From RGIG3002 sp045546775 (lineage in GTDB: Bacteria > Bacillota > Clostridia > Lachnospirales > Lachnospiraceae): a stretch of DNA of 21,583 bases. Every line of letters begins with the position of its first letter. The first letter of the stretch is position 1. Below the pieces are notes generated by a model, which searched no databases, had not been told where the DNA came from, and worked only from the letters and a program-made list of their open reading frames with translations. Both the position numbers and the translations under genes were made by a program. The stretch is from NCBI GenBank assembly GCA_045546775.1, contig JAZQDM010000110.1, positions 1 to 21,583 on the forward strand, in the 5' to 3' direction. Shown in pieces: positions 6,266 through 12,514 of this stretch.

Positions 6266-7594
6266 ATGGAAATTGCAGAATTAAGCAAAATCTTAAAAGA
6301 GAATGGTATCGTTGGAGCCGGTGGTGCCGGTTTTCCAACGTATGGAAAACTGTCAGACAAGGCTGATACCATTCTCATGAACTGCGCGGAATGTGAGCCG
6401 TTATTAAAATTACATAGACAGTTATTAGCGACTCATGCACATGAAATTTTGAAAGCATTTGCTTTGATTGCCGAAACAGTTCAGGCAAAAGAAGCAATTA
6501 TTGGTATAAAAGCAGAATATGAGAGTACGATTCAGGCATTGGAAGAATATCTGGATGAATTTCCGAATATGCGGATTCACAGATTGCCGGGTGTTTATCC
6601 GATGGGTGATGAAGTTGTGTTGATTTACGAAGCAACCGGAAAAGTAGTGCGCCCAGGCGGATTACCAATTGAAAGCGGTGTTGCGGTATTTAACGTAGAA
6701 ACATTATACAACGTATATCGTGCTGTCTGGGAAAAAGAGCCGGTTACAGACAAATGTGTGTCCGTAGTCGGTGAAGTGGAAAACCCGATTACGGTCCGTG
6801 TGCCGATTGGTACACGCATTCGTGATGTAGTTGCCATGGCAGGTAAAATTACGACGGATAACCCGGTATATTTGCTCGGTGGACCGATGATGGGTAATTT
6901 TGGATATGATTATCAGCCGGTGACAAAAACGACAAATGCCATTATCGTTTTACCGGAAAACCATACATTAGTGTATCGCAAGACAAACAAATTCTCCATA
7001 GCAGTAGCAAGGTCAGCATCCAGTTGCTGTCAGTGCCAAACTTGTACGGATTTGTGTCCGCGACATGCACTGGGACATCCGATTGAACCACATTCCTTTA
7101 TGAGAGCAGCGGCAAACAGAGATTTTCAGGATTTGGATCCGTATATTGATACGATGTTTTGCAGCTCTTGCGGTTTGTGCGAGATGTTCAGCTGTCCGCA
7201 GGGACTTTCGCCGAGAAGCATGATGGCAGAGTACAAAGCGGAACTTAGAAAAAGAGGTGTGAAAGCACCGCAAGTGGAAGCAAAACCGGTAAAAGCGTCC
7301 AGAGAATACCGGAAAGTGCCGGAAGAGAGACTTCTTGCAAGACTCGGTCTTAGCAAATACGATAAAGAGGCATTGCTGGATAACACAATCCGCGATGGCA
7401 AAGAAGTGAAAATATTGTTGTCACAGCACATCGGTGCACCTGCAAAGGCAAGCGTAAAAGTAGGCGATAACGTTTCTATCGGCGATGTGATTGGCAGTGC
7501 AGCAGACGGATTATCCGTAAATATTCATGCATCCATAGACGGCAAAGTAACAGAAGTGACGGATGGATACATTATGATTGTTAAAGGAAAATAA
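6266..7594 (+). CDS. pduS: PduS-like RnfC-family flavin/iron-sulfur electron-transfer protein
   Basis: PduS proteins are RnfC-like flavin and [4Fe-4S] oxidoreductases thought to move electrons between the cytosol and the lumen. The 442 residues match the family. GAGGAGFPT at 17-25 and the following MNCAECEPLL are RnfC/NuoF-type FMN/NADH-site features, and IESGVAVFNVETL is also typical. Two ferredoxin clusters are visible: C254, C257, C260, C264 (QCQTCTDLCP) and C299, C302, C305, C310 (CSSCGLCEMFSCPQG). The C-terminal 70 residues (VKVGDNVSIGDVIGS) resemble the barrel-sandwich domain of RnfC. It sits six bases after the BMC-P gene and ten before PduT, its expected partner. In B12-dependent loci PduS serves cobalamin reduction; in this type of locus the electron acceptor is unclear. 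Confidence 0.93.
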   Translation: MEIAELSKILKENGIVGAGGAGFPTYGKLSDKADTILMNCAECEPLLKLHRQLLATHAHEILKAFALIAETVQAKEAIIGIKAEYESTIQALEEYLDEFPNMRIHRLPGVYPMGDEVVLIYEATGKVVRPGGLPIESGVAVFNVETLYNVYRAVWEKEPVTDKCVSVVGEVENPITVRVPIGTRIRDVVAMAGKITTDNPVYLLGGPMMGNFGYDYQPVTKTTNAIIVLPENHTLVYRKTNKFSIAVARSASSCCQCQTCTDLCPRHALGHPIEPHSFMRAAANRDFQDLDPYIDTMFCSSCGLCEMFSCPQGLSPRSMMAEYKAELRKRGVKAPQVEAKPVKASREYRKVPEERLLARLGLSKYDKEALLDNTIRDGKEVKILLSQHIGAPAKASVKVGDNVSIGDVIGSAADGLSVNIHASIDGKVTEVTDGYIMIVKGK

Positions 7595-7603
7595 GAGGGA
7601 ACT

Positions 7604-8152
7604 ATGAGCAGAGCAATTGGAATGATTGAATTTAAAACGGTTGCAGCCGGTATTACAGCGGCAGACCAAATGGTAAAAACTGCAGATGTAGAATTACTCG
7701 AAGCACAGACCGTGTGCCCGGGTAAATACATTGCTTTGATTGCAGGTGATTTAAGTGCGGTTAGAGCAGCGGTTGACCGTGCAAAACAGACAAGGGAAGA
7801 TGAATTGATTGACAGCTTTGTACTTGGTAATCCGGACGATTCTATTTTCCCGGCAATTTATGGAAGCAGCCAGATTGAGGAAGTAAATGCGCTCGGTATT
7901 TTGGAGACATACGATGCGTCTTCCATTATTGTTGCAGCGGATATGGCAGCAAAGACAGCCATTGTAAAATTAATCGAACTTCGTATTGCAAAAGGTATGT
8001 GCGGTAAATCCTACATGTTGATTACCGGAGAAGTGGCAGCCTGTGAGGCTGCGATTGCAAGAGCGAAAGAATCCGTAGGAGAAAAAGGAATGTTCCTTGA
8101 CAGCTCCGTAATTGCACATCCGGATTCTCAGATTTGCAAATCGATTTTGTAA
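7604..8152 (+). CDS. pduT: PduT-like tandem BMC-domain shell protein with Fe-S pore cysteine
   Basis: A trimeric shell protein with two fused BMC domains (182 aa): domain 1 begins SRAIGMIEFKTVAAGI, domain 2 ALGILETYDASSIIVAADMAAKTA. Residue Cys38, in TVCPGKY, is at the position that in Salmonella PduT binds a [4Fe-4S] cluster at the trimer pore (TICPGKF there). Placement directly after pduS fits a PduS-PduT relay across the shell. The second domain has KGMCGKSYML, so a further Cys sits near its own pore-side loop. GAGGGA precedes the ATG. Identification is strong; Fe-S binding is inferred from the conserved Cys. Confidence 0.94.
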   Translation: MSRAIGMIEFKTVAAGITAADQMVKTADVELLEAQTVCPGKYIALIAGDLSAVRAAVDRAKQTREDELIDSFVLGNPDDSIFPAIYGSSQIEEVNALGILETYDASSIIVAADMAAKTAIVKLIELRIAKGMCGKSYMLITGEVAACEAAIARAKESVGEKGMFLDSSVIAHPDSQICKSIL

Positions 8153-8179
8153 AAACAATACGAAGGGGAAGTTGGGGTT

Positions 8180-8950
8180 ATGTTAGCAGTAGAGAGAAGA
8201 AGTCGGATACTTGAGATACTCCAGGAAGAAAAGAAGGTTGTTGTTAGCGAACTAAGTGAACAATTCCAAGTGTCTGAGGAGACTATCCGAAGAGATTTGG
8301 ATAAGCTGGATAAAGAAGGTCTGGCGCAAAAAAGCTACGGTGGTGCTGTTTTAGTCGAAAGTACAAATATTGATATGCCGTTCAATGTCCGAAAGAAAAG
8401 GAATATGGATGGCAAGCGTATTATGGCCAAAATCATAAGTGAGCTTGTTTCGGACGGGGATCATATTATTGTGGATCCAAGCACAACAGGTGTAGCCATT
8501 GTAAAAGCACTTCGAGGAAAAAAACGACTTACAGTCGTTACAAATTCGATAGAAGTACTCGTTGAGTTGACCGATGTTTCCGGCTGGGATGTTATTGCAA
8601 CCGGAGGTACGCTTCGGGAAAATTATCTTGCACTTGTAGGCCCGCAGGCCGTGGAAAGTATCAATTCTTTCAATGCAGACAAAGTTATTTTATCGTGCAA
8701 AGGAATCGATATGGAGAAGGGAATTACAGACGCAAACGAGATGTTTTCCCAAGTAAAAAGAGCAATGTTACATTCTGCGAAACTAAGAATTCTGGCGGCA
8801 GACAGCACAAAATTTGAAATTGTTGCCTTTTCCAGAATTTGTGAAGTGGCAGATATTGATATGGTAGTAACAGATATACGCCCATCGGATGAATGGATGG
8901 ATTATTTTGAAGAAAAAGGAATTACTTGTCTGTATGGAGAAGAAGACTAA
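8180..8950 (+). CDS. DeoR-family transcriptional regulator
   Basis: A 256-residue DeoR/GlpR-type regulator. The N-terminal winged helix-turn-helix is VVVSELSEQFQVSEETIRRDL (about residues 21-41), preceded by RRSRILEILQEE. The C-terminal sugar-phosphate isomerase-like sensor domain includes DPSTTGVAIVKAL, LTVVTNSIEVL, ATGGTLRENYLALVGPQA and KGITDANEMFSQVKRAM. DeoR proteins usually respond to a phosphorylated sugar, so fuculose-1-phosphate or rhamnulose-1-phosphate is the natural guess in this operon. AAGGGGA (8163-8169) precedes the ATG, and the gene starts 27 bases after pduT, so it is probably co-transcribed and autoregulated. Its target promoter would be upstream of the window. The last 17 bases overlap the ParA gene. 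Confidence 0.93.
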   Translation: MLAVERRSRILEILQEEKKVVVSELSEQFQVSEETIRRDLDKLDKEGLAQKSYGGAVLVESTNIDMPFNVRKKRNMDGKRIMAKIISELVSDGDHIIVDPSTTGVAIVKALRGKKRLTVVTNSIEVLVELTDVSGWDVIATGGTLRENYLALVGPQAVESINSFNADKVILSCKGIDMEKGITDANEMFSQVKRAMLHSAKLRILAADSTKFEIVAFSRICEVADIDMVVTDIRPSDEWMDYFEEKGITCLYGEED

Positions 8951-9725
8951 AACAATAGCATTTGCAAATAATAAAGGTGGCAGTGGCAAAACAACATCGT
9001 GTGCCAACGTAGGATATTCCTTGTCCCTTATGGGAAAACGTGTGTTGCTTATTGACGGGGATATGCAGCTTAATTTGTCATTGTCTTTTTTTGAAGAAGA
9101 TAAAGTGCTGGAATATGCGACCGGCGAAAAAAACTTATATTACGGAATTACGAAGCAGGAAGATTTGACGGATTATATTTATGAAACGCCGTATGAAAAT
9201 CTGGATATGATTCCTTCATCTACTCTTATGAGTGGTATGGAATATGAGCTTTTTACAAAGTGGCAGAGAGAATTTATTTTGAGAAACGGATTAAAGAAAA
9301 TAAAAGAATCCGGAAAATACGACTATATTCTTATTGATGCACCGCCCACGCTCGGAGGCTGGGTTATGAATATTTTGTGCGCATCCGATTATGTGATTAT
9401 GCCGGTGGAGGCAAGCCCGTGGGGACTTTTCGGAGTGGCAAACATGTTTGAGTTTTTGGAAGATGTCCGCAAAATCAACGAAGATTTGTCCTTGCTCGGT
9501 ATCGCAATTACAAAAGTAGATGCCAGAAAAAATTATTATAAACAGACTTGCGAGAGCTTACGCCAGACAGACGATGTATATGTGTTTGAACACATCATCC
9601 GCGTTGACAGTGAGGTGGAATGGGCGCAGGATAACAGTAAACCAATTCTCATTCACAAAAAGAGTGCGAGAAGTGCAGGAGAATATATGGAACTTGCAAA
9701 GGAGATTGATGAAAGATGTCAGTAG
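8934..9725 (+). CDS. ParA/MinD-family ATPase at the end of the BMC operon
   Basis: A 263-residue P-loop ATPase of the ParA/Soj class. The deviant Walker A is NNKGGSGKTTS (about residues 12-21, with the signature Lys 13), Walker A' is LLIDGDMQLNLS (family consensus is DxDPQGN), and Walker B is YILIDAPPTLGG. The start ATG 8934 gives an N-terminus that begins directly with the first beta-strand; an earlier in-frame ATG at 8889 adds an unrelated leader. The gene begins inside deoR and ends inside the next small gene, so all three are probably on one transcript. ParA proteins dimerise on ATP, bind nucleoid DNA and are released by a partner. Related McdA proteins space carboxysomes. A role in positioning this compartment is inferred from context; chromosome or cargo partition unrelated to the BMC is possible. 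Confidence 0.92.
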   Translation: MEKKTKTIAFANNKGGSGKTTSCANVGYSLSLMGKRVLLIDGDMQLNLSLSFFEEDKVLEYATGEKNLYYGITKQEDLTDYIYETPYENLDMIPSSTLMSGMEYELFTKWQREFILRNGLKKIKESGKYDYILIDAPPTLGGWVMNILCASDYVIMPVEASPWGLFGVANMFEFLEDVRKINEDLSLLGIAITKVDARKNYYKQTCESLRQTDDVYVFEHIIRVDSEVEWAQDNSKPILIHKKSARSAGEYMELAKEIDERCQ

Positions 9726-10060
9726 GAGCAGGAAGTATTAAACGAGCAGCAAAATTAAATGCAAACGCGACAGAGGCAAAAACAACAGAAACAAAAGTAG
9801 CAGAGACAAAACCGGCAGAAGCAAAACCGGTTGCTAAAGCTACTGCAACGGCTAAGAAAACTACTACAACAAAGAAAACTGCCGCAACAAAAACTACAAC
9901 AGCGAAAGAAACAACTGCAAAAAAAGCTTCAACAGCGAAAAAAGCAGAAACAACTGTAAAGAAATCTGTTATTACAGGAACATCACAACAAGTGCTTGAT
10001 GCAGTGGAACAAATGCAGTTTTGTCATTTGACAGAAGAGCTGCCGATTCATTTGTTGTAA
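9716..10060 (+). CDS. Lys/Thr/Ala-rich disordered protein, putative ParA partner
   Basis: A 114-residue protein with three parts. A short basic N-terminus reads MSVGAGSIKRAAKLNA. Residues about 17-83 are a low-complexity segment made almost only of A, K, T, E, V and P (for example AKPVAKATATAKKTTTTKK). The C-terminal about 30 residues have normal composition (TSQQVLDAVEQMQFCHLTEE, then LPIHLL). It overlaps the ParA gene by 10 bp, so production of the two is likely coupled. Basic N-terminal peptides of ParB-like partners stimulate ParA ATPases, and McdB-type partners are largely disordered, so an adaptor role is reasonable. The central part also resembles histone H1-like tails that bind DNA. 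I do not recognise a named family. The gene is followed by about 100 bp and then a terminator. Confidence 0.8.
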   Translation: MSVGAGSIKRAAKLNANATEAKTTETKVAETKPAEAKPVAKATATAKKTTTTKKTAATKTTTAKETTAKKASTAKKAETTVKKSVITGTSQQVLDAVEQMQFCHLTEELPIHLL

Positions 10061-10112
10061 AAAATGCCCTTTTTCTTTGAAAACAAGCGTATAATCTTAT
10101 CAAAAACGCAAA

Positions 10113-10141
10113 TTGACTTTTCAAAAGGCGGACATTATACT
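10113..10141 (+). promoter_or_regulatory. Probable sigma-A promoter of the DEAD-box helicase unit
   Basis: TTGACT (10113-10118) and TATACT (10136-10141) are separated by exactly 17 bases; each matches consensus at five of six positions. Predicted transcription would start near 10148, upstream of the terminator hairpin at 10159-10194, so that hairpin would lie in the leader of this transcript. Confidence 0.65.
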
Positions 10142-10158
10142 AACATAGTATCAGTTTG

Positions 10159-10194
10159 AAGGACACACCTAAGAACAGGTGATGTCCTTTTTTT
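10159..10194 (+). terminator. Intrinsic terminator at the end of the BMC/ParA operon
   Basis: AAGGACA-CACCT (10159-10170) pairs with AGGTG-A-TGTCCTT (10177-10189) around the loop AAGAAC, with one unpaired base; a run of seven T (10188-10194) follows. This is a textbook Rho-independent terminator on the + strand. It separates the ParA/disordered-protein genes from the helicase gene. It also lies downstream of the promoter at 10113-10141. Confidence 0.85.
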
Positions 10195-10221
10195 ACGAGA
10201 TTAGAATAGAAAGAGGAAAAT

Positions 10222-11766
10222 ATGGAAGCAATTACTTATAGAGAGTCAGATATTGATGGTAGAATTATACGTGCGGTGGAAGAGATGGGCTTTGAGACAA
10301 TGACCCCGATCCAACAGCAGGCGATTCCGGAGTTTTTGGCAGGAAAAGATATTATCGGTCAAGCGCAGACAGGAACCGGTAAAACGGCTGCATTCGGTAT
10401 TCCGCTTTTGATGAGTGTGAATCCGGATGATAAGTCTTTGCAGGCATTGGTACTTTGCCCCACCCGCGAGCTTGCCATTCAGGCGGCAGATGAGATGCAC
10501 AAATTTGCCAAATATTTGCATGGTATTAAAATAGCGCCGATTTATGGAGGACAGGATATTTCCCGTCAGATTCGTACGTTAAAACAAGGTGTACAAATTG
10601 TTGTGGGAACACCGGGGCGCGTGATGGACCATATGCGTAGACATACATTAAAAACAGACAATTTAAAAATGATTGTGCTGGATGAAGCTGATGAAATGCT
10701 TAATATGGGATTCCGCGAGGATATCGAGACGATTTTGAAAGAGACACCAGACACAAGACAGACCGGACTTTTTTCGGCTACCATGCCAAAAGCAATTTTG
10801 GATATTACCCACACATATCAAAAAGAAGATGCCGTGCATGTAAAGGTGGCGCAGAAGGAAGTAACCGTTCCGCTTATTTCCCAATATTATTACCAGATGC
10901 AGAACAGACAAAAAGAGGAAGTTCTTTGCCGTTTGATGGATTATTATGCACCGAAGCGTTCCCTTATTTTTTGTAATACAAAAAGAATGGTTGATTTGCT
11001 GACGGAGACATTAAAAAAGCGCGGTTACAATGCAGAAGGACTTCATGGTGATTTGTCCCAAAACCAGCGGGATACGGTGATGAATTTGTTCCGTGGCGGC
11101 AGAGCAGATATTTTGATTGCCACAGACGTTGCGGCGCGAGGCATTGATGTGGATGATGTGGAAGCGGTATTTAACTTTGATGTACCGGAAGATATCGAAT
11201 ATTATGTGCACCGAATCGGAAGAACAGGCCGTGCCGGAAGAACAGGCCGTTCTTTTACGTTTGTTGTGGGAAGAGAAATATACAAAATCCGCGACATCGA
11301 AAGAAGCTGTAAAACAAAAATCAAAGAAAAGAATATTCCTTCTGCAGCAGAAATTATGGCTGTAAAGGCAGACAAAATTTTATCAGAAGCGGTGGAAGTT
11401 GCCGAAACGCAGCATTTGGACAAAATGGTGGATTACATTGAAGCCAAGTTGGAAAGCGGTGATATCACATCCATGGAACTTGCTGCGGCATTTTTGAAAC
11501 TGCAGATGGGCGAAGAATTAAAAGATATTAAGCTGGAAAAATATGCAACAGGACGCCCGGGAACAAGAGGTCGCTTTGCAAAAGATGCAAGAGGACGATT
11601 TGCAAAAGATGCAAGGGAAGGTTTTGCAAGAAGACAGGCGCGAAGAGAAGCAGAAGGCAGAAAAACAGAAGGTCGAAAAACAGAAGGTCGAAAAACAGAG
11701 GGCAGAAAAGTAAGCGGAAGAAGCTTTGGTGAGCGTTCCGGTCGAAAAGGCAGTAGGAGAAAATAA
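10222..11766 (+). CDS. DEAD-box ATP-dependent RNA helicase with repetitive basic tail
   Basis: A 514-residue cytoplasmic RNA helicase of the CshA/DeaD kind, expected to remodel structured RNA in ribosome assembly, decay or cold adaptation. Visible motifs: Q motif FETMTPIQQQAIP (24-36), motif I AQTGTGKT (48-55), PTRELA, TPGR, DEAD (154-157), SAT (185-187), ATDVAARGIDV and HRIGRTGRAGRTG. The last about 70 residues are Arg/Lys/Gly-rich and made of tandem units (GRFAKDAR, then GRKTE), followed by a basic end. Such tails bind RNA non-specifically. GAGGA precedes the ATG. The stop codon overlaps the start of the next gene by one base. A hairpin-bearing leader may regulate it. Family secure; orthology to cshA or deaD not settled. 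Confidence 0.95.
   Translation: MEAITYRESDIDGRIIRAVEEMGFETMTPIQQQAIPEFLAGKDIIGQAQTGTGKTAAFGIPLLMSVNPDDKSLQALVLCPTRELAIQAADEMHKFAKYLHGIKIAPIYGGQDISRQIRTLKQGVQIVVGTPGRVMDHMRRHTLKTDNLKMIVLDEADEMLNMGFREDIETILKETPDTRQTGLFSATMPKAILDITHTYQKEDAVHVKVAQKEVTVPLISQYYYQMQNRQKEEVLCRLMDYYAPKRSLIFCNTKRMVDLLTETLKKRGYNAEGLHGDLSQNQRDTVMNLFRGGRADILIATDVAARGIDVDDVEAVFNFDVPEDIEYYVHRIGRTGRAGRTGRSFTFVVGREIYKIRDIERSCKTKIKEKNIPSAAEIMAVKADKILSEAVEVAETQHLDKMVDYIEAKLESGDITSMELAAAFLKLQMGEELKDIKLEKYATGRPGTRGRFAKDARGRFAKDAREGFARRQARREAEGRKTEGRKTEGRKTEGRKVSGRSFGERSGRKGSRRK
11569..11616 (+). repeat. 24-bp tandem repeat in the helicase tail (GRFAKDAR unit)
   Basis: Two in-frame 24-base units, starting at 11569 and 11593, encode GRFAKDAR twice; a decayed third unit (EGFARRQARR) follows. 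The bases of the two full copies differ at only a few positions, pointing to fairly recent duplication. Confidence 0.8.
11656..11712 (+). repeat. 15-bp tandem repeat in the helicase tail (GRKTE unit)
   Basis: Three 15-base units at 11656, 11671 and 11686, plus a partial one, encode GRKTE repeated in frame. The copies are nearly identical. The array is probably prone to copy-number change by slippage without breaking the frame. Confidence 0.85.
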
Positions 11767-12422
11767 TGAAAACGGGAAAATGTATTGTAATCTGCGCCGG
11801 CGATTTTACGCCGGTTGAAATCAAGAAAAAAGAAGATGATTTCGTTATTGCGGTGGATGGTGGTTACCTTTACAGCAAAGTGCTCGAAATTGCACCGGAT
11901 TTGATTGTAGGCGATTTTGATTCTGTGGGCGAAGCGGAACGGGAGGAACTTTCTTTGATGAAAATGACTGCACCGGAGCGTCTTGTGGAACTAAACGCCG
12001 AAAAAGATGACACAGATACTTTGGCGGCACTTCGCATCGGCCTGGAAATGGGCTACCGCAACTTTCATATTTATGCGGGATTGGGTGGCAGACTGGAGCA
12101 CACAATCGCCAATATCCAATGTTTGCATTTTTTGAAAAATCACGGTGCAAAAGGTTATATTATGGATCCGTTTTGCATGCTAACACTCATTCAAAATGAG
12201 ACAGTTGCCTTTCAAAAAAGCATGGAGGGCTACTTGTCCTTGTTTTCCTTAAATCAGGCAGCAAAAGGTGTCACGATTAAAAACATGAAATATGAACTGA
12301 ATAATGCGGAAATTTCAAACGATTTTCCGGTTGGTATCAGCAATGAGTTTATCGGGGAAGAATCGGAAGTGACAGTGGAAGACGGAACTTTGCTTGCCAT
12401 TGTACGCTGGGCAGAGGAATAA
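11766..12422 (+). CDS. thiN: Thiamine pyrophosphokinase (thiamine diphosphokinase)
   Basis: Transfers pyrophosphate from ATP to thiamine, giving thiamine pyrophosphate. It has 218 residues with the family's ordered motifs: AVDGG (29-33), the metal-binding LIVGDFDSVG (47-56), EKDDTDTLAAL (79-89) and GGRLEHTIANI (107-117). The C-terminal half is the beta-sheet substrate domain, with GISNEFIGEESEVTVEDG near the end as usual. The start ATG overlaps the last base of the helicase stop codon (TAATG), so translation is coupled. There is no TPP riboswitch upstream, as expected for an internal operon gene. Pairing with a helicase has no obvious functional logic. Confidence 0.95.
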   Translation: MKTGKCIVICAGDFTPVEIKKKEDDFVIAVDGGYLYSKVLEIAPDLIVGDFDSVGEAEREELSLMKMTAPERLVELNAEKDDTDTLAALRIGLEMGYRNFHIYAGLGGRLEHTIANIQCLHFLKNHGAKGYIMDPFCMLTLIQNETVAFQKSMEGYLSLFSLNQAAKGVTIKNMKYELNNAEISNDFPVGISNEFIGEESEVTVEDGTLLAIVRWAEE

Positions 12423-12426
12423 ACAG

Positions 12427-12455
12427 TTGCTAAGAAGTCAAAATTAGAGTATAAT
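12427..12455 (+). promoter_or_regulatory. Probable sigma-A promoter of gpmI
   Basis: TTGCTA (12427-12432) and a perfect TATAAT (12450-12455) are spaced by 17 bases in the 92-bp gap between thiN and gpmI. Transcription is predicted to begin near 12462, leaving a leader of about 50 bases with AAGGAGAG before the ATG. Confidence 0.75.
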
Positions 12456-12514
12456 TTTTGCGACGACAAGTATAAATATCATAATTTATTATAGAAAAAA
12501 GAAGGAGAGAAAAC

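Noticed and set aside
10067..10095. TATAAT at 10090-10095 as the helicase promoter
   Set aside because: No acceptable -35 hexamer lies 16-18 bases upstream; TTGAAA is only seven bases away. TTGACT-N17-TATACT downstream is better.
11569..11712. Tandem repeats as a CRISPR-like array
   Set aside because: Units are directly adjacent with no spacers, are multiples of three, and translate in frame as the helicase tail.
11766..12422. TPP riboswitch expected near a thiamine gene
   Set aside because: The gene starts within the helicase stop codon and there is no leader in which a riboswitch could sit; the helicase leader shows only a simple hairpin.
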